Below, piece by piece: positions 1-9,700 of a stretch of 64,000 bases of DNA. The stretch's first letter is position 1. The number at the start of each line of letters is the position of its first letter. The stretch is taken from assembly GCF_000761445.1 (NCBI RefSeq), contig NZ_KN196470.1:1844823-1908822 (forward strand), given 5' to 3'. Origin of the DNA: Oleiagrimonas soli. Its GTDB lineage: Bacteria > Pseudomonadota > Gammaproteobacteria > Xanthomonadales > Rhodanobacteraceae. A model generated the notes under the pieces. The model was not told where the DNA came from. It saw only the letters and a list, made by a program, of their open reading frames with translations, and did no database searches. The translations under genes and the position numbers were made by a program.

Positions 1-732
1 AAATGCAGTGAGTCCGGAGAGGCCAACACCCTGCAGCATCAACCCGAAGCCTTCGCGCCAGATGCTGCGGACGACGCGATGAAACGGAAGACGCACGCCG
101 CCGGGCGACAGGTAGGACGTCGCACCGATAGCGATCGTGGCAGCAACCACAGGCGCGACGATGCAGGCGATCATGGCAACAGCCAGACCGTGCGACTCGT
201 AGAGCCCCATGCCAAAGGGCGCGCCGATCGACAGCGCCGCAAACATGGCAATCCCCGTCCACGACATCGACATGCCGGCGCGCTGCGGTCCGACCGAGGC
301 AATGGACCAGGACACGCAGCCCGTGACGAACTGACTTTCGCCGAGGCCTGCAGCCAGGCGCCCTACTACGACGATGGCCAGGCTCATTGTCGAAGGCAGG
401 CTGGGCAGGGCCGCCACTAGATACAGCAGGCCCGCCAGGGCTGAGACCGCCGCACCCTGCAGCGCGGAGCGCTTTCCACCCTGCTGGTCGGTCACCCTGC
501 CCGCGTAGCCGCGGCTGAGCACCGTGGCCAGGAACTGGATGCCAATCACGAGACCCACGACGACATTGCTGTAACCGAGATGGTCGTGGATGAACAACGG
601 AATGACGGGGAGCGGCAGGCCGACGGCCAGATAACCGCAAAACAGTGCCGCAATGACGCCCCATGCCGGGCGAGACAGGTGCGCGGGTGCGGCATCGGCC
701 GGCGCAGCCTGTGCGTTGGCAAGCGTTGACAT
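1..732 (-). CDS. MFS transporter (3' end outside the window)
   Basis: This is a proton-driven major facilitator superfamily permease of the inner membrane; its substrate cannot be read from the sequence. The 244 visible residues from the ATG at 732 hold a short polar N-terminus, a first membrane helix at about 25-45, and the loop 2-3 motif GYAGRVTDQQGGKR at about 75-88, which is the MFS motif A (G-x-x-x-D-x-x-G-R/K). Several more hydrophobic segments follow, in the style of YfcJ/YhhS-type drug or sugar efflux permeases. It lies 63 bp downstream of the amidohydrolase on the same strand, so it may import that enzyme's substrate or export its product. The C-terminal third is cut off by the window edge. 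The family is sure; the role is not. Confidence 0.88.
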   Translation of the reverse strand, partial: MSTLANAQAAPADAAPAHLSRPAWGVIAALFCGYLAVGLPLPVIPLFIHDHLGYSNVVVGLVIGIQFLATVLSRGYAGRVTDQQGGKRSALQGAAVSALAGLLYLVAALPSLPSTMSLAIVVVGRLAAGLGESQFVTGCVSWSIASVGPQRAGMSMSWTGIAMFAALSIGAPFGMGLYESHGLAVAMIACIVAPVVAATIAIGATSYLSPGGVRLPFHRVVRSIWREGFGLMLQGVGLSGLTAF

Positions 733-762
733 GACAATCTCCAAAACGGATGTATCGGTAAG

Positions 763-789
763 GAGGCCGCCGGCGTCGCCGGCGGCCTC
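763..789 (-). terminator. GC-rich hairpin between amidohydrolase and MFS genes
   Basis: A perfect 11-bp inverted repeat (GAGGCCGCCGG / CCGGCGGCCTC) with a 5-nt loop starts 6 nt after the amidohydrolase stop codon. No good U-tract follows on the minus strand. It may therefore be an attenuator or an RNA-stability hairpin that lowers expression of the downstream permease, rather than a full terminator. Confidence 0.4.
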
Positions 790-795
790 TCCTGA

Positions 796-2121
796 TTACG
801 CGGTGGCGCCGAACAGCTCGGCGCGGTAGCCGCTGGCTTCGATCAGGTAGTCGCGCGAAGCGGTGACCTCGGCGTTGAGCTTGGCCAGGTCGACATCCAC
901 GAGCTTGCCCGCGCGTTTGCGCAGATGGCCCGCGACCATCACCGTGTCCACGTCCGCACGTTCGACCGCCTGGACGATCGTTCCCACGGCGTTGGTGGCC
1001 GGGAATACGGCGACGCCGTCGGTGCGCACCATGATGATGTCGGCTTGTTTGCCAGGCGTGAGCGTGCCGACCTGACCTTCCAGGCCTGCGGCGCGAGCGC
1101 CGTTGATGGTCGCCGCCTGCAACACCGCTTCCACCGAGATCGGCTTGGGTGCATCGGCTTCGCCGCGGAAGCGGCGGTAGCGCATGGCCGAACGCTGCTG
1201 GCCGAACAAGGCGTGCATCTCGCCGAACATGTCACTGCCGAACGCCGTGTCCAGATCGATGCCCAGGGCCGGGGTCAGGCCGTGGTCGATCGCCTGCTGG
1301 TAGGCGAAGGTTTCGTCGTCGAAACCGAAAAGCGCATCGGAGCGCGGGTTGACGGTAATGTTCACGCCCGCGTCGGCGAACAGCTTCCATGTTTCCTGCG
1401 GCACGCGGGTGCAGTGATTGAAGATGTTGTGGGTGCCCAACACACCCGGCTTTGCGAATTCCGGTCCCAGCTTGGCCAGGTCGCCGATGAACTCGGTCAG
1501 GATCCGCATGTCCAGAGCACGCGCAGCCTCCCACCAATCGAGATTGAGTTGACCGAACAAGCCCACCTGTACACGGCTGCTGACGGTATTCCAGTTGTGC
1601 GCCAGCCTTTGCAGATCGCCCGGCAAATGGGCGGACGAAGCCTTCTTGTCCATCGCCGCGCCGACCATGTGCAGCGCGCGAATACCGGAGTCCTCCAGCG
1701 CATCGAGCGCGGCGTCGGTGTGTTCGGTGCTGCGCGAACTATGGCAGGCATCGATGATGGTGGTGATGCCGGCATCAAGCGAAGCAGCCGCGGTGAGCTT
1801 GGTGCTGAGGTACATGTCCAGCGGACGAAAATGCGCACCGAGTTTTTCGGCCACGACGTCGATGTAGGCGAACAGGTCGTCCACGTTGGGCATCATGCGG
1901 CGCATCACGCCGAGCCACATGTGGTGGTGGGCGTCGACCAGGCCTGGCATGACGATGTGGCCGCCGGCATCGATGACCTGTGCATTGTCGGCCTTCAGGG
2001 ATGGAGCGACGGCAGCGATGCGTCCGTCCTGGACCAGAACATCGCCGACAGCGAGATTGGGAACCTCGGCATCCAACGTCAGGATGGTGCCGCCTTTGAA
2101 TAGGGTGCGTTGCGTAGTCAT
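796..2121 (-). CDS. Amidohydrolase-superfamily metal-dependent hydrolase (cytosine deaminase/TrzA-like)
   Basis: A 441-residue TIM-barrel metal-dependent hydrolase of the ATZ/TRZ/cytosine-deaminase branch, expected to deaminate or hydrolyse a cyclic nitrogen compound in the cytoplasm. The small N-terminal beta-sandwich (about 1-55) leads into the metal motif DAHHHMW (H65 and H67). A beta-6 histidine candidate is H231 in GTHNIFNH, and the beta-8 aspartate candidate is D289 in GIDLDTAFGSD. A C-terminal segment ILxxGKQADIIMV-like (about 370-385) is typical of the family. The usual beta-5 histidine is not obvious (RILTEF at about 206-211), so metal content may differ from the archetype. It is the first gene of a unit with the MFS permease. 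Upstream DNA carries a LysR-type box shared with the regulator at 5584. The substrate is unknown. Confidence 0.85.
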   Translation of the reverse strand: MTTQRTLFKGGTILTLDAEVPNLAVGDVLVQDGRIAAVAPSLKADNAQVIDAGGHIVMPGLVDAHHHMWLGVMRRMMPNVDDLFAYIDVVAEKLGAHFRPLDMYLSTKLTAAASLDAGITTIIDACHSSRSTEHTDAALDALEDSGIRALHMVGAAMDKKASSAHLPGDLQRLAHNWNTVSSRVQVGLFGQLNLDWWEAARALDMRILTEFIGDLAKLGPEFAKPGVLGTHNIFNHCTRVPQETWKLFADAGVNITVNPRSDALFGFDDETFAYQQAIDHGLTPALGIDLDTAFGSDMFGEMHALFGQQRSAMRYRRFRGEADAPKPISVEAVLQAATINGARAAGLEGQVGTLTPGKQADIIMVRTDGVAVFPATNAVGTIVQAVERADVDTVMVAGHLRKRAGKLVDVDLAKLNAEVTASRDYLIEASGYRAELFGATA

Positions 2122-2722
2122 GAGAGGACTCCTCGGAAGGGGATGGGCCGACTGGCAGCGGTTGCTCGCTCAACGAATCTTTCCGATGAAGCCGCTGCCT
2201 CGTAGGCACGGCGAGCACGATAAGTGTCGAACCACCTTTGATAAAGATGGTTTGGATCAAATTATCTTTGCAAAAAATCACAGGATGGACGGCGGCATGG
2301 GGTCATGCCGGCGGTTGTCCAACATGGACGGCACGGCGACCATCCTGGAAACCAAAAGCCTCAGTCGCTGAAGCGAGGGCTTGAGCGATTCGCGAGCGGC
2401 ACAGCCTGACGCCATGGCGGCGCGGGGTGAGCAGACGTTTCGTGGCCCGTGCCGGTGGTGGCGCATAGGCAAGGCACCGTCGCTGATCCGGATCGGACGG
2501 ACTGCATCAGAGATGCGGAGAACTCGGGGACAAACCGGGCCGCACAAGTACCTGCAAGCACAAAGCCGAGCGTTACTTCCCGGGTGCCGACGACACGTGT
2601 CCGCAGGGCTGCACCGTCGTCGTCTAGACCGCGCTCAGTGCACTCGTCGACTTCTGTCGAAGGAACGACCGCGCTGGCGATGTCCGAACCCGACTCGGGA
2701 AGCTTGCACCGACCCCATGCGC
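2122..2722. other. Intergenic region between amidohydrolase and LysR genes
   Basis: A 600-bp stretch with no convincing gene. The part next to the amidohydrolase (about 2200-2290) is AT-rich and holds the dyad described separately, so it is the likely promoter region. The remainder (about 2300-2720) has only short overlapping reading frames with arginine/proline-rich shadow composition and no recognisable motif. It could be decayed coding DNA, but I see no homology that proves it. Confidence 0.5.
2235..2269. promoter_or_regulatory. Candidate LysR operator upstream of the amidohydrolase
   Basis: CTTTGATAAAGAT at 2236-2248 is a T-N11-A type interrupted dyad (CTTT-GAT-AAAG). A further ATCTTT half-site lies at 2264-2269, in inverted relation to AAAGAT. 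Apart from one base at the left edge it matches the perfect dyad at 5520-5534 in front of the LysR gene at 5584. It lies about 115 nt upstream of the amidohydrolase start codon, a usual distance for LysR activation sites. Confidence 0.5.
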
Positions 2723-3625
2723 TCAGTCCGCCGAGGTCTCTCTTTGCTTGAACACATCCACCGCCCACTCCAGGAATGCCCGCACACGCGGAGACAACTG
2801 CCTGCCGCGTGAAAACACCAAGGACACCGGAACAGATGGCGGGGGCACAGCGTCGAGGAGCTGCACCAGGCGACCGCTGCGCAGATCTTCCTCGACATGG
2901 AAATACGGCACCTGGGCCAGCCCCAGCCCTAGGCGGATGGCATCCAGATAACTCTCCGTGCCCGTCACCGTCAATGGACTCGGAAGGGATAACGAACGCG
3001 TGCTGTTCTCTACCTGAAATTCCAATGGCGTGACCTGCCCCGAGGTCAGGGAACGCAAACTGACCATGCGATGACCGTCCAGATCATCGATGCTTTCGGG
3101 AACACCGAACTGCTCCAGATACCCCGGCGATGCACACGTCAGTCTCTGGAGCAGCGTCACCTGGCGCGCGACCAGTTCGCTGTCTCGCAGATGGCCATAG
3201 CGCAGCACGCAATCGACGCCTTCCTGAACCGGGTCGATCCACCGATCGCTCTCGCTCATCGACAGCTCGATGCCCGGGTAGCGCGAGAAAAACTCCGGAA
3301 GCCGTGGAAGCAGAAAGTGACGAGCAAGGGTGCCCTGCACTTCGACGCGCACGAGCCCCTTTGCCTGCGCACCACGGAAAGCCCCTTCGGCATCTTCGAC
3401 GTCCTCCAGGATGCGCAAACACCGCTGATGAAAGGCCTCACCGTCGAGGGTGGGTCGCACGACGCGAGTCGTCCGCTGCAGCAGGCGCACGCCGAGCCGA
3501 CTCTCCAATGCCGCGATCACCTTCGTAGCCGTCGAGCGCGGAATCTGCATGTCGTTGGCCGCCATCGTGAAGCTGCGTCGCTCGACGATGCGAACGAACA
3601 AGCTCATGGCGTCAAGTCGGTCCAT
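2723..3625 (-). CDS. LysR-family transcriptional regulator
   Basis: A 300-residue LysR-type regulator. The winged helix-turn-helix is at about 1-60 (RRSFTMAANDMQIPRSTATK is the recognition region, followed by LESRLGVRLLQRTTR). The periplasmic-binding-protein-like effector domain fills about 90-295. The protein belongs to the CrgA/AaeR-like group, whose members often sit next to and control SDR oxidoreductases. It is divergent from the SDR gene at 3752 with 126 bp between them, so it most likely controls that gene and itself from this shared region. The inducer is unknown. The family call is firm; the target is inferred from position. Confidence 0.93.
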   Translation of the reverse strand: MDRLDAMSLFVRIVERRSFTMAANDMQIPRSTATKVIAALESRLGVRLLQRTTRVVRPTLDGEAFHQRCLRILEDVEDAEGAFRGAQAKGLVRVEVQGTLARHFLLPRLPEFFSRYPGIELSMSESDRWIDPVQEGVDCVLRYGHLRDSELVARQVTLLQRLTCASPGYLEQFGVPESIDDLDGHRMVSLRSLTSGQVTPLEFQVENSTRSLSLPSPLTVTGTESYLDAIRLGLGLAQVPYFHVEEDLRSGRLVQLLDAVPPPSVPVSLVFSRGRQLSPRVRAFLEWAVDVFKQRETSAD

Positions 3626-3751
3626 GCCACCTCCACATTATTTGCCATTAAGAAACAGTCATGTGCAATTTGCGCAGATTATCTCACTCACGGAAATTGA
3701 CAAGATGCCCTCAACCCGCCAGTCCCGCGGGCAATGAATAGGAGAAACGCA

Positions 3752-4489
3752 ATGACGAATCCCAACCAAGTAGCCATCGTGACGGGCGCCTCGCGCGGCA
3801 TCGGAGCCGCGATTGCGGAACGTCTGGCCCGTGACGGTTTCACTGTCGCCATCAATTACGCCGGGAACACGGCGGAGGCCGAGCAGCTTGTGCGCAAGAT
3901 CGAGGCCGCAGGTGGACGGGCCATCACTGCTCAGGCCGACGTGAGCGATCCTGAAGCGGTAACGCGCATGTTCGACGCCGCGGAAGCGGCGTTCGGCGGG
4001 GTGGATGTCCTGGTGAACAACGCCGGCATCATGAAGCTGGCCCCCCTCGCCGACAGCGACGACGGGCTATTCGAGAGCCAGATGGCGGTCAATCTGAAGG
4101 GTACCTTCAACACGCTGCGTCTCGCCGCCCGACGGCTGCGCAGTGGCGGCCGCATCGTCAACCTCTCCACGAGCGTGGTGGGCCTGAAGCTGGAGAGCTA
4201 TGGCGTCTACGCCGCGACCAAGGCGGCCGTCGAGGCCATGACCGGGATACTTTCCAAAGAACTTCGCGGACGCTCGATCACCGTCAATGCGGTCGCTCCC
4301 GGCCCCACGGCGACCGATCTCTTCCTGAACGGAAAGTCGGACGAGCTGATTGCCCGCATGGCCAAGATGAACCCACTGGAGCGCCTGGGCACGCCGTCCG
4401 ATATCGCCAACGCCGTCGCGTTCCTTGTCGGTCCCGATGGCGGCTGGATCAACGGACAAGTGCTGCGAGCCAACGGCGGCATGATCTGA
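3752..4489 (+). CDS. Short-chain dehydrogenase/reductase
   Basis: A 245-residue classical SDR, an NAD(P)-dependent cytoplasmic oxidoreductase. It shows the Rossmann glycine motif TGASRGIG near the N-terminus, the NNAG motif, the catalytic serine in NLSTSVVG, YAATK (Y-x-x-x-K) and the NAVAPGP segment. It resembles glucose-1-dehydrogenase/FabG-like enzymes of unknown substrate. The start at 3752 is preferred over an in-frame ATG at 3734 because AGGAGA lies 6-11 nt upstream of 3752. It is transcribed away from the LysR gene at 2723 and followed after 54 bp by a second SDR, which suggests a two-gene unit. Confidence 0.93.
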   Translation: MTNPNQVAIVTGASRGIGAAIAERLARDGFTVAINYAGNTAEAEQLVRKIEAAGGRAITAQADVSDPEAVTRMFDAAEAAFGGVDVLVNNAGIMKLAPLADSDDGLFESQMAVNLKGTFNTLRLAARRLRSGGRIVNLSTSVVGLKLESYGVYAATKAAVEAMTGILSKELRGRSITVNAVAPGPTATDLFLNGKSDELIARMAKMNPLERLGTPSDIANAVAFLVGPDGGWINGQVLRANGGMI

Positions 4490-4543
4490 CTCACGTCAGC
4501 CCTACTCGCCCAACAAACTCTCCCTTTCGAAGGAAGACACATC

Positions 4544-5443
4544 ATGAGCAAGATCATTCTTGTCACGGGCGCGTCGAGTGGTTTCGGCCGCCTCGCCGCC
4601 GAAGCGTTGGCCGAATCAGGACACACGGTCTACGCATCCATGCGCGCGACCGCCACCCGCAACGCCGGCGTGGTCGAACAGATGACCCGACATGCCCAAG
4701 ATCGCCAGGTCGATCTACGCACCGTCGAACTGGACGTGCAATCGCAGGACTCCGCTGATGCGGCCATCGCGCACATCATCGGCGAAGCCGGAAAGATCGA
4801 TGTCGTCGTGCATAACGCCGGACACATGGTGTTCGGACCTGCCGAAGCATTCACGGCGGAACAGTATGCCCAGCTCTACGACGTCAACGTCCTTGGAACG
4901 CAGCGCGTGAACCGCGCCGTACTTCCGCACCTGCGTCAGCAACGAAGCGGCTTGCTGGTCTGGGTGTCCAGCAGCAGCGTGGCGGGCGGCACGCCGCCTT
5001 ATCTGGCACCGTACTTCGGCGCCAAGGCCGCGATGGATGCGATTGCCGTGCAGTACGCCCGCGAACTGGCGCGCTGGGGCATCGAAACGTCGATCATCGT
5101 CCCTGGCGCGTTCACCAGCGGCACAAACCACTTTGCACATGCCGGGCACCCGGCCGATGCAGAGCGTGCGGCCGAATACGAGGCCAGCGGCCCCTATGCG
5201 GGTTTCGGTGAGCAGGTTCAAGAAGCCTTTGCGAACATCGTCCCGGCGGATGCCGATGCCAGTCTGGTCGCTGACGCCATGGTAGATGTCGTGAACGCAC
5301 CCGATGGCAAGCGGCCGTTCCGCGTCCATATCGACCCGACTCAGGATGGCGCGGACGTTGGCTTCGCCGTGATGGACCGCGTGCGCTCGGAGATGCTTCT
5401 ACGTGTCGGCCTGCAGGATTTGCTCAAACCTGCCGAGTCGTGA
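4544..5443 (+). CDS. Short-chain dehydrogenase/reductase (extended C-terminus)
   Basis: A 299-residue SDR with the nucleotide-binding TGASSGFG motif, HNAGHMV in place of the common NNAG, serines in WVSSSSVAGG, and the catalytic YFGAK (Y-x-x-x-K). The C-terminal extension of about 50 residues beyond the classical length fits the group annotated as SDR oxidoreductases that act on aldehydes or ketones. AAGGAAG precedes the ATG at 4544. It is probably co-transcribed with the SDR at 3752 and could act on the same substrate. The gene ends about 75 bp before the dyad in front of the next LysR gene. Substrate unknown. Confidence 0.92.
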   Translation: MSKIILVTGASSGFGRLAAEALAESGHTVYASMRATATRNAGVVEQMTRHAQDRQVDLRTVELDVQSQDSADAAIAHIIGEAGKIDVVVHNAGHMVFGPAEAFTAEQYAQLYDVNVLGTQRVNRAVLPHLRQQRSGLLVWVSSSSVAGGTPPYLAPYFGAKAAMDAIAVQYARELARWGIETSIIVPGAFTSGTNHFAHAGHPADAERAAEYEASGPYAGFGEQVQEAFANIVPADADASLVADAMVDVVNAPDGKRPFRVHIDPTQDGADVGFAVMDRVRSEMLLRVGLQDLLKPAES

Positions 5444-5519
5444 AGTCACGTGACGGACGCGGTTCTGCCCCGGGCCGCGTCCGTTGCTCACGCCGATTCA
5501 GCGAGATCGGTTGTGCGTC

Positions 5520-5534
5520 ATCTTTGATAAAGAT
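5520..5534. promoter_or_regulatory. Perfect LysR-type dyad ATCTTTGATAAAGAT
   Basis: ATCTTT-GAT-AAAGAT is a perfect 6+3+6 inverted repeat containing T-N11-A, the LysR consensus form. It lies 50 nt upstream of the LysR start at 5584, where autoregulatory sites are usually found. It is nearly identical to the site at 2235-2248. Confidence 0.6.
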
Positions 5535-5583
5535 AGGCTGCTTTAAACAACTTTTGCGTAAACTCAAAAAAGAAGGGTCGGCC

Positions 5584-6522
5584 ATGAGCTTCGATGGGCG
5601 GATTTTATCGGGCATGACCGTGCTGGCAGCCGTCGTGGAAGCGGGAAGCTTCAGTCGCGCCGGCGAGTTGCTGGGGATGTCGGCATCGGGCGTAAGCCGA
5701 TCGATTTCCCGACTGGAAGAAAGACTCGGCGTGCGTCTCGTGGACCGCACCACGCGTGCCCTGCATCTTACAAGCGAAGGTGCCGGATTGTACGAGCGCG
5801 CGGTGCAGCACCTCGAGGGCATCGCAGAGGCTGCGAACTACGTATCCGGTGCCTCCGAAACGGTTCGCGGCACCCTGCGGGTCGGCCTCAATCCGATCTT
5901 TGCTCAACACATCCTGGCACCGAAGCTACCGCTCCTGCGCGAGCGTTATCCGGATCTTGAATTGATCGTGCTTCAGCAGGCCGACGTAGGCGATCTTGTG
6001 ACCGAAGGCATCGACGTCGCCGTGCGCTTCGGCCCGCAGCCGCCTTCCACCATGACCTCCCGACTGCTGCTTGAGACACGCGTCTTGACCGTGGCATCTC
6101 CGGAATACCTGGCACGATATGGACGACCCAAGCGCCCCGAAAAGCTGGTCGACCACGACTGTATCCAGTACATCGACCCGCGCAACAACAAGCCCTTTTC
6201 CTGGGAGTTTCACCGCGGTAGAAAAATCCTGCCCGTGAAAACGCGAGGCCATCTCACGACCACGGATGTGGATGTGATGGTGCAAGCGTGCGTCAGTGGT
6301 GCAGGCATTGCTCAGCCCCTGGCGCTGAGTGTCGATCACCTGATCGCCAGCGGCGCATTGGTCGAGTTGTTTCCCGAGTGGCCAGACGAGACCTATCCGC
6401 TGTACGCGGCTCGACCATCGCGACGCCTTCCTCCGGCGGCGGTCGAAGCCTTCCTGGGCTTTTGCGTCGAGATCTGCCGAGAACACCAAAGGTTAGCCAT
6501 CTCGTCAAAGAGGACTGGCTGA
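5584..6522 (+). CDS. LysR-family transcriptional regulator
   Basis: A 312-residue LysR-type regulator. The helix-turn-helix (AGSFSRAGELLGMSASGVSR) is at about 18-37, followed by LEERLGVRLVDRTTR. The effector-binding domain covers about 95-300. The reading frame is open from 5440, but the ATG at 5584 begins the conserved LysR N-terminus and has AGAAGG about 10 nt upstream, so it is taken as the start. A perfect dyad sits in its own promoter region and a near copy precedes the amidohydrolase/MFS unit. I infer that it controls both. Ligand unknown. Confidence 0.93.
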   Translation: MSFDGRILSGMTVLAAVVEAGSFSRAGELLGMSASGVSRSISRLEERLGVRLVDRTTRALHLTSEGAGLYERAVQHLEGIAEAANYVSGASETVRGTLRVGLNPIFAQHILAPKLPLLRERYPDLELIVLQQADVGDLVTEGIDVAVRFGPQPPSTMTSRLLLETRVLTVASPEYLARYGRPKRPEKLVDHDCIQYIDPRNNKPFSWEFHRGRKILPVKTRGHLTTTDVDVMVQACVSGAGIAQPLALSVDHLIASGALVELFPEWPDETYPLYAARPSRRLPPAAVEAFLGFCVEICREHQRLAISSKRTG

Positions 6523-6755
6523 TCCTCGTCGCTCTTCTTGAGGCAGAAACCCACGACGCTCCCTCGATCTGAAGCCCTTGTTCGTCTCAAGCCGGTGCGT
6601 CCGCCGAGTTTCGCCAAAAGAGACGCCACACGAGTAGCCATGATCCCGGCGAGAACCTGTCCTAATCGCCATCGCGTCGCATAAGCACTAACCTGTCCAC
6701 GCCGACCTGTTGCGATCCGTGGCACGCACACCGCGCGTCACGGCATCTCGGGCGC

Positions 6756-9700
6756 TTACCAGCGGTAAAGGATTTGCAGCATGCCGCTGTTGCCGTGGTA
6801 GTTGCTGGCCCATGCACTGTGCCATGCCAGGGTCGCGCCCCAAGGGCCATCATGCCAGTCCACACCAACGCCGCCACTGAGTGCGGTCCGCGGCAGTGCA
6901 TTACTGGTTACCTGCTTTTGGTAGCCGCCCAACGACTCGGTCACCGTCACCGACCGATCGCCACCCCAGCCTTCCATACCCAACTGCACCCACGGCTTCC
7001 ATGTCGTACTCGACGTCCCCACACGCAGACCTGCCTGGTAGTGCGACAGGTGCTGGCTAGTCTTGCTGTAGTTCAGTGCAAGCAGGGGCAGGCCATGCTC
7101 CTGCGAGGCACCGTACTGGCCTTTCACGTAGTCGAACCCGATATACGGCGACAACTGCATAGCTCCGACCGTGGCGCTGTAGTCGCCACGCAGTGCGAAA
7201 CCGTCGTAGCGACCGGTGCTGGAGGCTATTTGAACACCCATACCGTTCAGGTGACGCCTGCTGCGCTGTTGCAGATGACCGAAGCCAACGCTGCCGGCCA
7301 AGCGCAAACCACCCTCGCGCCAGATTCCGTAGACAAATCCGCCTAGCGGCTTCGCACGCACCTGCATTGGCGACAAGGTCGTCGTGGTCGTGCCACCGGC
7401 GATCGCCAAACCCAGCACCAGCTTGCCGTTAACCGATCTGCCCACGCCGACTGCGCCTCCGTTCTGTGTGTAACGCGAACCCTGACTCAAACCGCCCCAG
7501 CCGGCGACGTACTGGCCCCAGGCACCGTTGCGGGCTTCCGCCTGTGGGTTCATGCGACCCAACACTGCTTGGAAACTCTGCTCCACGCCGATGCTGACGT
7601 TGCTGGCGTAGTCCGGAAAATCATCTGGATAAGCGCGCTCATTCGGCGCAAGCGTGAGCCGCACGTCGTTCGCGCCATAGGTCACCGTCGAGGTCAGGTA
7701 CGTCGCCAGCGCCGGGGTGAGCGTGGTGGTGGCAAACGTGCCATTCACCCCGCCCGCTGCATGCACGAGGTCGTAGCTGGTGTTCGCCAAGTACATCCCG
7801 GTGTCCAGGGTCACCACCAGGTTACCGTCCAGGCTGGCCGAGCCGCCCACCTGCAACTGGCTATACCCCATACCGGCCGTCGTATCGGGCGTGATTTCCA
7901 GATTCAAGGTACCCGCGCTGCTCTGCACGTAGTTGCCGGCCACGGTGAACACACCAATGCTGCCACCTGGCATCATCACGCCACCGTCGATGCCGACATT
8001 GCCTTCCACCGTGCCGTGGCCGCGCAATGTACCGCCCGCGCCGACCGTCACGTCACCGGCCACCGAAGCCGTTGTGTGCGAGGCATCGCCGACCACCAGC
8101 GTGCCGGCGCTAAGCCTGGTGCCACCGGTGTAGGCATTGGTACCGATCAGCGTGGTGGTGCCGCCTACCACGGTCAGGCTGGCGCTTCCCGACAGGTTGC
8201 CGATCGTGCCGCCCGTCGAGGTCATGGCGCCGCTCAAACTGCCGTTTTGCACGGTACCGCCAGCCAGGTTCAACGTGTTGATAGCCTGCGCGAAGCCGCC
8301 CAGATCCAGCACAGTGCCAGCGTTGACGGTGGTGCTGGAAGCGGCGCTGAACACATGATCTGCAGCACCCACGAGCGAGCCGCCTATCAGGCGGGTGGCA
8401 CCTGTGTAAGTAGTGGCGCCGGACAGGACCAGCGTGCCGCTGCCGGCCTTGACCATCGAACCGCTCCCGGAGATCGCACCGCTGAAGTTGCCATTGCTGG
8501 TCTGGTTGAAGACCAGCGAAGCGTTGTCGATGATGCTGCCTTGCAGGCTGGTCGCGCTGCCTTCCAAGGTGCCGTCGCTGATGGTGGTGCCACCGCTGTA
8601 GGTATTGGCACCGGTAAGAATCAGCGCGCCGGAACCGGTCTTGGTCACCGAGCCGCTGCCCGAGATCGTGCCGGCGAACGTGCCGTTGGCGGTCTGATTG
8701 AACGCCAGCGCCGCGTTGTCGTCGATGCGGCCCTGCAGGCTGGTCGTGCTGCCTTCCAAGGTGCCGGCGTTGATGGTGGTGCCGCCGCTGTAGGTGTTGG
8801 CACCGGCAAGGATCAGCGTGCCGGTGCCGGTCTTGGTCACCGAGCCGCTGCCCGAGATCGTGTCGGCGAACGTGTCGTTAACGTTCTGATTGAACACCAG
8901 CGCCGCGTTGTCGTCGATACGGCCCTGCAAGCTGGTCGTGTCGCCTTCGAGGATGCCGTCGCTAATGATGGTGCCGCCACTGTAGGTGTTGGCACCGGTA
9001 AGGATCAGCGTGCCGGAACCAGTCTTGGTCACCGAACCGCTGCCCGAGATCACGCCAGCGAAGTTGCCGTTGGCCGTCTGATTGAACACCAGTGCCGCAT
9101 GGTCGGTGACGTCGCCGGGAAGGCTGCTCGTGTTGACGATAAGGGTACCTGCGTTCAGCGTGGTGCCGCCGGCGTAGGTGTTCGTCCCGGTCAGTGTGGT
9201 GATGCCGCCCGTCACGATCAGGCTGGCACTACCTGACAGATTGCCGATGGTGCCGCCTGTCGAGGCGACGACACCGGTAAGGCTGCCGTTCTGCACAGTA
9301 CCGCCGGCCAGGTTCACCGTGGTGATGGTCTGTGCGAAGCCTCCCAGATCCAGCACGCTGCCGGTGTTGACCGTGGTGTGAGAAGCGGCACTGAACGCAT
9401 CGGCCACGCCGCCCTTGAGCGTGCCGCCGGTGATGTCGGTACTGCCGGTGTAGGTGTTGCTGCCCGTCAACGTAGTGGTGCCTGCCCCACCGAAGCCTAT
9501 GCCACCGTTGCCGCTGATGACACCGGATAGTGTGTCGTTGTAGCCGCCGTTGTCGAAGCTGCCGTTGCCGACGAGGCTGATGTTCTGGTTCAGCGTCGCC
9601 GCGCCCGTCGTCAGCAGTGCGCCGCCGTTGAAGGTCACCGCATAACTTCCCAGTTCGGTGCCTGTGGCCGAGGAGATCGACAGCGTTCCGCCGTTCAGGT

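Noticed and set aside
2278-2812. Several frames of 80-140 codons near the LysR gene
   Set aside because: They overlap one another on both strands, have no ribosome site and no domain; composition is that of non-coding high-GC DNA.
8389-9156. Possible CRISPR-like array because of regular spacing
   Set aside because: Units are 192 bp, contiguous and in frame, coding for beta-helix repeats; no short repeats with unique spacers exist.
7569-9236. Plus-strand frame of 555 codons inside the autotransporter
   Set aside because: It mirrors the passenger repeats in antisense and lacks a ribosome site.
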